DNA of 32,180 nt from positions 1-32,180 of the forward strand of contig JAFGGE010000189.1 of the NCBI GenBank assembly GCA_016930745.1, given 5' to 3'. A model generated the notes under the pieces. The model had not been told where the DNA came from. It saw nothing but the letters and a program-made list of their open reading frames with translations, and did not search any database. This document shows positions 23,161 through 31,179 of the stretch, one piece after another. Position 1 is the first letter of the stretch. Every line of letters starts with the position of its first letter. Position numbers and translations under genes: made by a program. Origin of the DNA: Sedimentisphaerales bacterium (GTDB lineage Bacteria > Planctomycetota > Phycisphaerae > Sedimentisphaerales > Anaerohalosphaeraceae).

Positions 23161-26100
23161 TCACCACTTTGCCTTTACGGCCAGATCGATCGGTACGGAA
23201 TGGTAAATCTTCTCGAATTCCATATAGTGTCGGGCTCGTTCCGGATCCGATGCCATCAAGTGAGACGCCAGGCGCTGGCTGCCGAACAGCGCCGCTACAA
23301 GCCTGTCGGCGTAACCGCCCTGTCGGAAATACCGGCTCTGGTTGTCCATAAAATCATCCACATACGGCTGAAATACCTTGATGATGGAGGTTCGCAGATG
23401 CCCAAACTGCCAGGCCCGGTAATGCAGCATAAGAGCCGACGTCTGGGAGGGGTACAAAGCAAAGGCCTCTTTGGCGTACTCGAAGCCTTTCGTGGACAGG
23501 GCCGGATCATTGTAGCGCAGATAGGCATTGGCCAGCGTCAGATTTCTGGCGTATTCGTTCGGGAACAGCAGTTTGTCGGCCAGCAGGTCGGCGATCAGTT
23601 TTTCCCCCCGCGGCGTTTTGATGCTGACGAACAGATACTGTTGATCGTCCATATAGGCCGTCGCCCAGGTTCCGGTCGTCTGTAAAGCGTAGACGAAATA
23701 AAAATTCGGTTTGGCGATAATGGCGTCCAGAGACATTCCCGGATACGGCACTTCTGTGGAGGGCATAAGAACCACCCAGACATCCCGCTGGCGGAGCTGC
23801 TCGTCGATCCATTCGCCCGATTTTCGGAAATCCTCCATCGTGAGCTTGCCGGTTTTTATCATGGCTTCCTGAATCGGTTGTCCGCCGCCCTTGATGAAAC
23901 GCCAGGTTTCAAATGTATCATGGTTGTAAGCGGCCTGGGCGCGCCCGTCCATGAACAACTGCAGAGGCGTTTTGCCCGTCTGCGGATCCGGCGTCTGTCC
24001 CCAGGCAAGGGCGCCCCCCTCGGTCCAGTAGTTGAACATCCTGCCCTCGATCCGGTTATCTCGAATGAAGGTGCAGACGTCGAACGGTTTGATGTTGGAG
24101 GCGGTCATTCGCATGAAGACCGAATCCCGTACCGCATCGGCGGGCCACGGATCCAGATAAATGCGTTTATACTTAACGCCCCAGCCGATCCCGCAGACCG
24201 CCGTGATCGACACTCCGATACAGAGGAGGATGGTCCGCGCTAGGGGAGACATGGCGGGCAGAGTTAATCGGCGATCCTTGTTATAGCTCCATCGGGCCCT
24301 GACCATATGAATAGACTGCTCAATGAATAAGGCCAAGACCGGAGCGGAGGCCGAGGCGGCGATGGGAATAAATCGTCTGGATTGAACCGCCATATAGACC
24401 GTCATGGCGGCGATACTCAGGATCGCCAGGTCGATCCGCGGCCAGGAGAATTCCGTTTCCTTGGGGCTGACGGCTACCGAGGCAGGTTTTGTTGAACCGG
24501 AAGAAGAAAACAGGTGTTTCCAGTTGGGATACAGCAGATAAAGAACGATTGCCGCCAGATTTACCATGTACAATACGGGGAAATAATGCGGATAATCGAA
24601 TGGCTTGATGGTCTGCCCCTGATATTCAAACGTGGGGAACCAGATCCGTTCCAGATGCGGCAGATGTCCGACTGCTTGAAGAAAGGTGACCTTATCCGGA
24701 GAGGCGGGATTGATTTGCCTGGCGAACGGATTGATCCATGCCAGCATGATGATCAGGGCAAGAACAGCGGTGCCGCCAGCGAAGGCCAGATGGAGAGGTT
24801 TATACCCGCTTCGGCGGGGAAAAAACGACGCAAAAAGATGAAGTAGCACAAACGTGGGTAGGAGTACAAACGGATAGATATAACGTCCATAATAGAATGT
24901 GTTCTCTTGGGCCGGTGTGAAAGCTGGTGTTAAAGAAAGTACAAGTATCGTAAACAGGCCCGCAAAATACACAAAGTGGATGCTCCAGAAGACGCTGAGA
25001 ACCAGAATCCCTATAAAAACAGCGGCAATTGTAATGTTGGCTGCTCCCACGCCGATCACGGAGAATGCGATATAAAGGGCAAGACAGGTTCCCATCGCAA
25101 TGAGCGTGCCGCATGCTGGGCTTAAAATTTGAAAGAGGCCGTCCTGGGCCTTCAACTGCCGCATGGGTCTATCGGCGGGCAACGGACGAAAGAGCCGGCA
25201 TACCAGCCATACGATCGTAGCAGATGTACCCAATATGAAAAACACCAGAAAGGGGAAACTTTCTCCTACCGGATTGGACCATTCGAACGCACTGTGCCAT
25301 TCATTGACGGTGCGCCACGACTCGGCGTGCTTGCTGACGCTGATCTCGAAGGTATGCGTCAGATTGGTGAAATGAAACGGATTCAAGACCACCATCGCAA
25401 CAAAAGCTGTTGCCCCGGCGCCGGCAATATGCAGCAAATCTTTCGGGCGGGACAGACGGACAAAACGGTTGGGCGGAAGGGCCAGCGACAACAGATGCAG
25501 CAGGAAGAAAGGGACTAACATAACAAAGACATACAGGTATCCGCCGTGGACATTGGCCCAGAAGACCGTAATCGGAACAATCAGCCAGATATAACGGATA
25601 TTCCGATAGACCGAAAGCACAAGCACCAGAAGAAAGACCGGCGCCAGCAGATTAGAAAAACCGGCCGGCCGAATATCCAGAAACGTCCGTCCCACAAACA
25701 GGGCGATGGAGGCCGCCGCCGCCGAACCGGGGACCGAAACGCCCAGCCAGCGCGCCAAATAATATACCGCGATAACGTTTAGGAGATATATCCCGAATTT
25801 CCAGTATATCAGCGCATTGTAATGGGGATTGTCCCCGGAACCGAACCAGTGAACCATGTCGTAAAAGATGACATGGGTCAGCCAGTTCTGGTTGATCCAG
25901 CCGGTCGGGTGCCATTTCTGCACGGTTTTCAGGCCGACGAGCTTGGTAATCGACTGGGCCCACCCCGGCCAGTGAGCGATATCCTCCTCGATGGGACCGG
26001 CCTTGTGGCTGTTAAAGCTGAACGGTTCGACCGTATCGACGCCATGATTGACGAAATGACGTCCGCAGGCCAGCGCCACCCATGTATCCCCGGCAGCGAC

Positions 26101-26208
26101 CATATGCGTACACGCATAGAACGTAAAAACCAGCATCATCGCCCAGAAGACGGCCATAGGCCATCCGGCAAAGGGGTGACGCCTGTTTTCAGGGGCTAGC
26201 TGAGCCAT
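23161..26208 (-). CDS. GT-C-fold-like multispanning membrane protein, probable lipid-linked-sugar glycosyltransferase
   Basis: A 1015-residue membrane protein. The first helix (about 17-38) is followed by AAGDTWVALACGR (38-50), with D41 where GT-C enzymes carry the acidic catalytic residue in the first outer loop. NQNWLTHV (107-113), DIRPAGFSN (178-186) and WANVHGG (217-223) are conserved landmarks in bacterial GT-C-like proteins. More than ten helices extend to about residue 685. A soluble C-terminal part of about 300 residues follows and ends in TPR-like helices (about 890-960). The adjacent GT2 enzyme would supply a polyprenyl-phosphate sugar. Family assignment is by landmarks and context; the acceptor is unknown. 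The start overlaps the aminotransferase gene by 13 bases. Confidence 0.7.
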   Translation of the reverse strand: MAQLAPENRRHPFAGWPMAVFWAMMLVFTFYACTHMVAAGDTWVALACGRHFVNHGVDTVEPFSFNSHKAGPIEEDIAHWPGWAQSITKLVGLKTVQKWHPTGWINQNWLTHVIFYDMVHWFGSGDNPHYNALIYWKFGIYLLNVIAVYYLARWLGVSVPGSAAAASIALFVGRTFLDIRPAGFSNLLAPVFLLVLVLSVYRNIRYIWLIVPITVFWANVHGGYLYVFVMLVPFFLLHLLSLALPPNRFVRLSRPKDLLHIAGAGATAFVAMVVLNPFHFTNLTHTFEISVSKHAESWRTVNEWHSAFEWSNPVGESFPFLVFFILGTSATIVWLVCRLFRPLPADRPMRQLKAQDGLFQILSPACGTLIAMGTCLALYIAFSVIGVGAANITIAAVFIGILVLSVFWSIHFVYFAGLFTILVLSLTPAFTPAQENTFYYGRYIYPFVLLPTFVLLHLFASFFPRRSGYKPLHLAFAGGTAVLALIIMLAWINPFARQINPASPDKVTFLQAVGHLPHLERIWFPTFEYQGQTIKPFDYPHYFPVLYMVNLAAIVLYLLYPNWKHLFSSSGSTKPASVAVSPKETEFSWPRIDLAILSIAAMTVYMAVQSRRFIPIAASASAPVLALFIEQSIHMVRARWSYNKDRRLTLPAMSPLARTILLCIGVSITAVCGIGWGVKYKRIYLDPWPADAVRDSVFMRMTASNIKPFDVCTFIRDNRIEGRMFNYWTEGGALAWGQTPDPQTGKTPLQLFMDGRAQAAYNHDTFETWRFIKGGGQPIQEAMIKTGKLTMEDFRKSGEWIDEQLRQRDVWVVLMPSTEVPYPGMSLDAIIAKPNFYFVYALQTTGTWATAYMDDQQYLFVSIKTPRGEKLIADLLADKLLFPNEYARNLTLANAYLRYNDPALSTKGFEYAKEAFALYPSQTSALMLHYRAWQFGHLRTSIIKVFQPYVDDFMDNQSRYFRQGGYADRLVAALFGSQRLASHLMASDPERARHYMEFEKIYHSVPIDLAVKAKW

Positions 26209-27380
26209 TTCCGGATCCTGTCGACTCCTTCGATGATCTGTTCCATGGAACAGGCAAAACTGAGCCGGATATTATTCGGGCAGCCGAAGGGCTCGCCGGG
26301 GACAACCGCGACCCTGGCCTGTTCCAGAAGGGCCTGGGAAAAGTCCATGCTCCCGGTCAGTTTGGTCCCGTTAATTGTTCGGCCAAAATGAGCGGAAACA
26401 TCAGGAAATGCGTAAAAAGCCCCGGTCGGATCGGGACAAACGAATCCTTCGATGGCGTTGAGCCTCTCGGAAATGACCCTGGCCCGCTTTTCGAATTCGA
26501 TCCGCATTTTTTCGACCGTGTCGGAGGTGTCCTTCATGGCCGCCAGGGCCCCGTATTGTACGAAGGCGACGGCGTTTTGTGTCATATGGGATTGAAGCCG
26601 GCTCATCGCCTTGATCACGTTCAGCGGCCCGGCCGTATATCCGACCCGCCAGCCTGTCATGGCATAAGACTTGCTCAGGCCGTTAACCGTCAGGGTGCGG
26701 TTAAACGCATCTTCGCTTAACGAGGCAAAACTGACAAATCGAGTGGAGCCGTAGATCAGTTTCTCGTATATTTCATCGGAGAGGACCATAATATCGGTGC
26801 CTTCCAGTACTTTTGCCAGGGCGGCCAATTCTTCCGGAGTATAGGAGAATCCTCCGGGATTGTTGGGGCTGTTGATCACGAGCATGGCAGTCCGGGGGGT
26901 AATCGCCGCTTTAAGCTGGGCCGGCGTCATTTTATAGCTGTTGGCCGCATCCGTCCGGACGATCTTCGCGGTTGCCTCAGCCAGCTTGATCGTTTCCGGA
27001 TAGGTTACCCAGTACGGACAGGGCAAAATGACCTCGTCCCCGGGGTCCAGAGCGGCCTGCATGGCTTCATAAATCGAATGTTTGGCCCCGATATTGACGA
27101 CAATCTGCTCGGGCGTATAAGAAAGACCATTTTCCTTCTTCAGCTTATCGGCAATCGCGGTTCGCAGCTCAACAATACCCGGAGTGGCTGTATAGCCGTT
27201 CTTACCGGTCTGCATGGCCTCGATGGCGGCGTCTTTAATGAATTGAGGGGTGTCAAAATCCGGTTCCCCCGCCCCAAAACTGATGACATTGATACCCTGA
27301 GCCTTCATTTCTTTGGCTCGTGAGGTGACCGCGATGGTTGCTGAAGGGGGCACACTTTGTGCCCGTTTGCTGACTTTCAT
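26196..27380 (-). CDS. Class I aminotransferase, aspartate aminotransferase type
   Basis: A 394-residue PLP enzyme of the AspB/AspC-Iy subgroup. The start is set at ATG 27380 because MKVSKRAQSVPPSATIAV is the usual beginning; a GTG at 27395 would add five residues with no better ribosome site. FGAGEPDFDTP is the substrate region, SPNNPGG (171-177) and SDEIYEKL (201-208) bind the cofactor, and K237 in GLSKSYAMTGWRVGY is the PLP lysine. RLSFACS near the end holds the carboxylate-binding arginine. It probably interconverts aspartate and oxaloacetate, possibly also prephenate, as some of this subgroup do. It is the first gene after the promoter at 27446-27474. Confidence 0.9.
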   Translation of the reverse strand: MKVSKRAQSVPPSATIAVTSRAKEMKAQGINVISFGAGEPDFDTPQFIKDAAIEAMQTGKNGYTATPGIVELRTAIADKLKKENGLSYTPEQIVVNIGAKHSIYEAMQAALDPGDEVILPCPYWVTYPETIKLAEATAKIVRTDAANSYKMTPAQLKAAITPRTAMLVINSPNNPGGFSYTPEELAALAKVLEGTDIMVLSDEIYEKLIYGSTRFVSFASLSEDAFNRTLTVNGLSKSYAMTGWRVGYTAGPLNVIKAMSRLQSHMTQNAVAFVQYGALAAMKDTSDTVEKMRIEFEKRARVISERLNAIEGFVCPDPTGAFYAFPDVSAHFGRTINGTKLTGSMDFSQALLEQARVAVVPGEPFGCPNNIRLSFACSMEQIIEGVDRIRKWLS

Positions 27381-27445
27381 CTTCTTCTCTTTCACTCCCG
27401 CTTTGGTTTTGATGGTATTGATTTCAAACAGTTTATAAAAATGGC

Positions 27446-27474
27446 ATTAAACCGGGTAAAAGCGGGTCGGTCAA
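27446..27474 (-). promoter_or_regulatory. Sigma-70-type promoter for the aminotransferase-to-GGCT operon
   Basis: On the minus strand: TTGACC (complement of 27469-27474), 17 bases, TTTAAT (complement of 27446-27451). Each box is one mismatch from consensus. The start would be near 27439, a 59-base leader before ATG 27380. It diverges from the plus-strand promoter at 27546. Confidence 0.72.
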
Positions 27475-27545
27475 GCGAAATACGGCCGGATGTTTTGGGG
27501 GAGTTTGGGCAGGCAAGACTCCGGGGAATTTTCTTTGATTTCCTA

Positions 27546-27574
27546 TTGACAAAATCGAGGAAAACGGGTATAAG
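27546..27574 (+). promoter_or_regulatory. Sigma-70-type promoter for the 82-residue protein gene
   Basis: TTGACA (27546-27551), 17 bases, TATAAG (27569-27574). The predicted start, about 27581, is almost at the ATG of a 16-codon ORF (27582) and 60 bases before the ATG at 27642. Confidence 0.78.
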
Positions 27575-27581
27575 AATTCCC

Positions 27582-27632
27582 ATGGAGGAACAGATCGACG
27601 CGAGGAGGTTTTTTAAACCCAAAGCCTGTTGA
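27582..27632 (+). CDS. Possible 16-codon leader ORF
   Basis: ATG at 27582, stop TGA at 27630-27632, peptide MEEQIDARRFFKPKAC. It would begin at or one base after the predicted transcription start, so it could be a leaderless ORF. It ends nine bases before the 82-codon gene. It carries an internal AGGAGG with no start codon nearby. It could be translated as a leader or be chance. There is no homology evidence. Confidence 0.25.
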   Translation: MEEQIDARRFFKPKAC

Positions 27633-27641
27633 GGAACACTG

Positions 27642-27890
27642 ATGGAGCCGCAGGAGTTGACGGTCCTGGTGAATGAATTGCAGGAGCTGGAGCGGTCGGC
27701 GGAGGCGAATCATCTTAACCGCACCGCCGTCGAACTGACTCTGGCCAAATTCGATGCCTTCATCGGCCTGGTTAACCGCTGCCAGCAGCGATCGACCGAA
27801 GTCCATCGGCAGATGTTCTTGGCGGCTTTGCGGCGCAGTGCGACGGACTGTCGCCGAAAGCTAATGGAACGACTGAATCAATCCCGTTAA
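27642..27890 (+). CDS. Small helical protein of unknown function, 82 residues
   Basis: Not recognised. It has a consensus promoter 70 bases upstream, a GAGG ribosome site about eight bases before the ATG, and a TAA stop. The protein is all-helical in appearance, with heptad-like leucines in the first third (LTVLVNELQELERSAEAN) and a basic Arg/Lys-rich C terminus (RRSATDCRRKLMERL). It has no signal peptide or membrane helix. It resembles small cytoplasmic adaptor or chaperone-like proteins only in general shape. The sulfatase gene starts 101 bases later and has its own candidate promoter. Confidence 0.65.
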   Translation: MEPQELTVLVNELQELERSAEANHLNRTAVELTLAKFDAFIGLVNRCQQRSTEVHRQMFLAALRRSATDCRRKLMERLNQSR

Positions 27891-27922
27891 CAAAGGCGGT
27901 TCTTTTCTATCCCTGTTTTTCT

Positions 27923-27952
27923 TGTTCTTGTCAAACCATGATTGTATCATGC
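27923..27952 (+). promoter_or_regulatory. Candidate sulfatase promoter with inverted repeat over the -10
   Basis: TTGTTC (27923-27928), 17 bases, TATCAT (27946-27951). The -35 is poor. The inverted repeat CATGAT-TGT-ATCATG (27938-27952) covers the -10, where a repressor could bind. A second small repeat, CCGTT/AACGG, follows at about 27953-27969. Confidence 0.35.
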
Positions 27953-27991
27953 CGTTTCCGGAGAACGGAAAATCAGGAAAGGAAATCATCG

Positions 27992-29494
27992 ATGCAGATG
28001 AAACGCCGCACCTTCTTGCAGGCTGCCCTGGGAACTGCTTTTTTTTCGGGTTGCTCACCGATCTGTGCGACATCCGGAGGGCGCTTTGGCAAACGTCCGA
28101 ATGTCGTATTCATACTGGCCGACGACCTGGGATATGCCGAACTGGGCTGTTACGGCCAGACGCGAATCCGCACCCCGAATATCGACCGTCTGGCCGCCGA
28201 AGGGATGCGGTTTACACAACATTACTCGGGCTCTCCGGTTTGTGCTCCCTCGCGGTGTACGCTGATGACCGGCCTGCATACAGGCCATTCCTATGTGCGG
28301 GACAACCGGGAAATGGGGGGATGGGAACGCGGCGCCAGAGAGGGGCAGTTGCCGTTGCCTGCCCAGACCGTTACTCTGCCTGAATTGCTGCAAGCGGAAG
28401 GATACCATACAGGAGCGATGGGCAAATGGGGACTCGGTGGGCCGGATTCGACGGGGGAGCCGAACCAACAGGGATTCGACCAGTGGTTCGGTTATCTGTG
28501 TCAGCGGATCGCTCATAACTACTACCCTGAACACGTATGGAAAAATCAAACCAAATATCTTCTCAAAAACAACTACTTTTCCGCGCATCAGAAATTTCCA
28601 CCGGACAAAGATCCGAACGATCCGGCCAGTTACGAATCGTACGCCGGCATCGAATACGCGCCCGATCTGATGACGGAAGAGGCCCTGTCGTTTATTCGCG
28701 CCAATCAAAATCGGCCTTTCTTCCTCTACCTGCCGTATCCGATTCCGCATGTCTCCCTGCAGGTACCCGAAGATTCACTCAGGGAATACGAAGGGGCCTT
28801 CCCGGAAACGCCGTATCTGGGCGAGAGGGGTTATCTGCCGCATCGTACCCCCCGGGCCGCGTATGCCGCCATGGTGACCCGGATGGATGGCTATGTCGGG
28901 CGGATTCTGGCGCTGCTTGGGGAATTGCACCTGGACAATGATACGCTGGTGTTTTTCAGCAGCGACAATGGCCCTACATTTAATGGGGGGACGGATTCGG
29001 CGTTCTTCAACAGCGCCGGCCCCTTACGGGATCTCAAGGGCAGCGTCTACGAGGGGGGCATCCGCGTGCCGATGATTGCCCGGTGGCCGGGCCGGATCAA
29101 GGCCGGTTCCACAACGGATCATAGCAGCGCTTTCTGGGATGTCCTGCCGACCGTTATGGAAGCAGCCGGCGCCCCCAGTGCCATCCCGAAAAACATCGAT
29201 GGAATCAGCTTTCTGCCCACGCTTCTGGGACGAAACGACCAGCGCCGGCACGATTATTTGTATTGGGAATACCATTCCGGAGGGGGGCGGCAGGCGGTTC
29301 GAATGGGCGACTGGAAAGGCGTCCGGCTCCAGGTCGGAAAAGGCAATCGAAAGATTGAATTGTATAATCTCAAAGAGGACATCGGCGAAACGACCAATGT
29401 GGCGGACAAATATCCTGACATTGTAACGCAGATCGCCCGGATCATGGAAGCCGCCCGAACCGAATCCGAACACTTCCACTTTGGCAGAAAATAA
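27992..29494 (+). CDS. Sulfatase, formylglycine-dependent, exported
   Basis: A 500-residue arylsulfatase-type enzyme that removes sulfate esters, probably from polysaccharides. The start is set at ATG 27992, with AGGAAAGGA upstream; the longer frame from 27938 has no ribosome site and would spoil the signal sequence. The N terminus combines a twin-arginine motif (RRTFLQ, 5-10) with a lipobox-like FSGC (C21), suggesting Tat export and possibly lipid anchoring. ADDLGYAELG (43-52) binds metal. C84 in CAPSR is the formylglycine site, the Cys type that needs an FGE or radical-SAM maturase, neither of which is in this window. GKWGLGG and FFSSDNGP are further active-site landmarks. Family-internal specificity cannot be told. 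It is a single sulfatase, not a cluster. Confidence 0.92.
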   Translation: MQMKRRTFLQAALGTAFFSGCSPICATSGGRFGKRPNVVFILADDLGYAELGCYGQTRIRTPNIDRLAAEGMRFTQHYSGSPVCAPSRCTLMTGLHTGHSYVRDNREMGGWERGAREGQLPLPAQTVTLPELLQAEGYHTGAMGKWGLGGPDSTGEPNQQGFDQWFGYLCQRIAHNYYPEHVWKNQTKYLLKNNYFSAHQKFPPDKDPNDPASYESYAGIEYAPDLMTEEALSFIRANQNRPFFLYLPYPIPHVSLQVPEDSLREYEGAFPETPYLGERGYLPHRTPRAAYAAMVTRMDGYVGRILALLGELHLDNDTLVFFSSDNGPTFNGGTDSAFFNSAGPLRDLKGSVYEGGIRVPMIARWPGRIKAGSTTDHSSAFWDVLPTVMEAAGAPSAIPKNIDGISFLPTLLGRNDQRRHDYLYWEYHSGGGRQAVRMGDWKGVRLQVGKGNRKIELYNLKEDIGETTNVADKYPDIVTQIARIMEAARTESEHFHFGRK

Positions 29495-29601
29495 GAAAAC
29501 ACCTTTTACGTCCGTGGTCTACATGAAGAAAACGCATCGCGGACGAGTCGATCCTAACCTTTTTCATTTACTTTGCCGTGCTGCTGGATTATAAACCGGA
29601 C

Positions 29602-31176
29602 ATGATTCGACTGCATGAGTATCGTCGCGTGATCGGCATGGGACAGGTGTTGTATCTGGCCGGCCGAAAACTCAAACGCCAGGGTATCCGTTATACCACG
29701 GTGGCGGCCGTTATCGGTATTGGCGCAATTGTTACCGATATGGCCGGAAACCGTATTTTCGGCTTTGACCTTAAGGTGAGCAAACTGGATGCCGCGTTAC
29801 TCCCCGCGCTGGTGGCTTTTCTGACATTCGGCCTAGGTCACGGCCTGATCGGGATCAGCAACCTGTTCAGTTCCGAACGACTTCTTATCGCCGACGCCAA
29901 CAGCCTGAACCTTATGGAAGATCGTAAAAAGACGGATATGGCCTGGCACCTCGGAGTCCTCTGGGACCGGGTATTTCAGTATGAAGCCCGGCTTCGAAAT
30001 CATGGCCTGGTGAATGACGAGGCCGACCGTATCCGCTGCGGCCATGACAAACTGCGGGCCGTTATCAGTTCGATGGACGAGGACTGTCGCAGGTATTTTG
30101 GCATAACCGAAGCTAACCTGAATGACTTTATCGAGTATATCGACAGTTTTCAACCCCTCTCGGCCGATATGGAGCAGACACGGGAGGGATTTATCGCCAC
30201 GGCCTCGTTTGCCCTGCAGCGGTCGATGCCGCAAAAGCTTGAACGCTCGTTAACCGGCTTCGACCTTTCCCTGCTGGAGGACTGGTACGACGGGGCCTTT
30301 TTTACCGCCGACGACAACAAACTGCAAAGGCAATTTGCCGGAAACCGGGCGATCTACGGCATCCGCGAGAAGATCGGCATTCCCTGGTCTCTCAAGGCAA
30401 AGGAAATGCTGTTTGGGCACCCGGTTCCCCTCTGGCATGGACTGACGATGAAAAAGATCGGAATCTGTGTCGGGACCCAGATCGCCCGGATGAATAAGCT
30501 CTATACAAAATCGACAGAGCCGGATTTTTTCGATGCGCAGGATTTTCTGTGGAAAGACGATCGCCAGGATGCGCTGATCCTGAAGGTGTTTGCCGAAGAT
30601 GGGCCGCAGGTCCTGGAGGATTTGCACAACACCCGTCGTGTCATGTTTCGGGAGATCTTTTCGCACCGTCGGGCCTCCGCGCATGAACAGATCTTCCGGA
30701 TGTTCGGGTCCGACTTCGTCCGGGCTATGAATTTGCGGCTTTGTTTCGATATCGAATTTGCCGCCGGGGCGCTGGACAATACGCCCGGTCAGGACATTCA
30801 GGATATGGAGCAAATTTTCCCTTGCACGATATATCCGACTAAAAAATGGACCTGTAAGAGCGAAAAAGCCGAACAATTATTGATTGGGATTGACGAATTT
30901 ATCGCTGCGTCCATGCCGGAAATCCGGGATGAACCGCTCTTGGTGCGGACGACAAGAATCGGATGGTTTATTAACATTGGGCAGGTGCGGACCGTCAGCG
31001 TAGCGCATCCTTCGCAGGCTGTGGAGATTTTTCGAGCAACAATTTTGCCCTGTCAGCGACAATATAGCAGGAGGCTGTGCATGCTGCGCCAACATTATGA
31101 GCTGGCTCGGCTGCAGCTATTGTCCTATATAAAAATGGTGGATGAAATGGCCGAATACGACAAAAACGGGAGTTGA
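29602..31176 (+). CDS. Unknown membrane protein with large soluble C-terminal domain
   Basis: Not recognised. The start is uncertain: ATG 29602, GTG 29578 or ATG 29638; none has a strong ribosome site. Counting from the GTG, two hydrophobic helices lie at about 39-56 and 70-95, then about 430 soluble residues rich in helices and in charged and aromatic residues. There is no Walker motif, kinase motif or zinc site that I can name. HPVPLWHG and a Cys pair (IFPCTIYPTKKWTC, about 414-427) are the most distinctive spots. It ends three bases before the next membrane-protein gene, so the two form an operon and probably a complex. A 23-codon ORF (29523-29594) overlaps the upstream start region. Confidence 0.7.
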   Translation: MIRLHEYRRVIGMGQVLYLAGRKLKRQGIRYTTVAAVIGIGAIVTDMAGNRIFGFDLKVSKLDAALLPALVAFLTFGLGHGLIGISNLFSSERLLIADANSLNLMEDRKKTDMAWHLGVLWDRVFQYEARLRNHGLVNDEADRIRCGHDKLRAVISSMDEDCRRYFGITEANLNDFIEYIDSFQPLSADMEQTREGFIATASFALQRSMPQKLERSLTGFDLSLLEDWYDGAFFTADDNKLQRQFAGNRAIYGIREKIGIPWSLKAKEMLFGHPVPLWHGLTMKKIGICVGTQIARMNKLYTKSTEPDFFDAQDFLWKDDRQDALILKVFAEDGPQVLEDLHNTRRVMFREIFSHRRASAHEQIFRMFGSDFVRAMNLRLCFDIEFAAGALDNTPGQDIQDMEQIFPCTIYPTKKWTCKSEKAEQLLIGIDEFIAASMPEIRDEPLLVRTTRIGWFINIGQVRTVSVAHPSQAVEIFRATILPCQRQYSRRLCMLRQHYELARLQLLSYIKMVDEMAEYDKNGS

Positions 31177-31179
31177 CCC

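Noticed and set aside
27938..27991. Upstream ATG for the sulfatase
   Set aside because: It would place 18 residues before the twin-arginine signal and sits inside the likely promoter.
29509..29545. Inverted repeat CGTCCG/CGGACG after the sulfatase, as a terminator
   Set aside because: The loop is 25 bases and the stem only six; the nearby T-run is too far away to be convincing.
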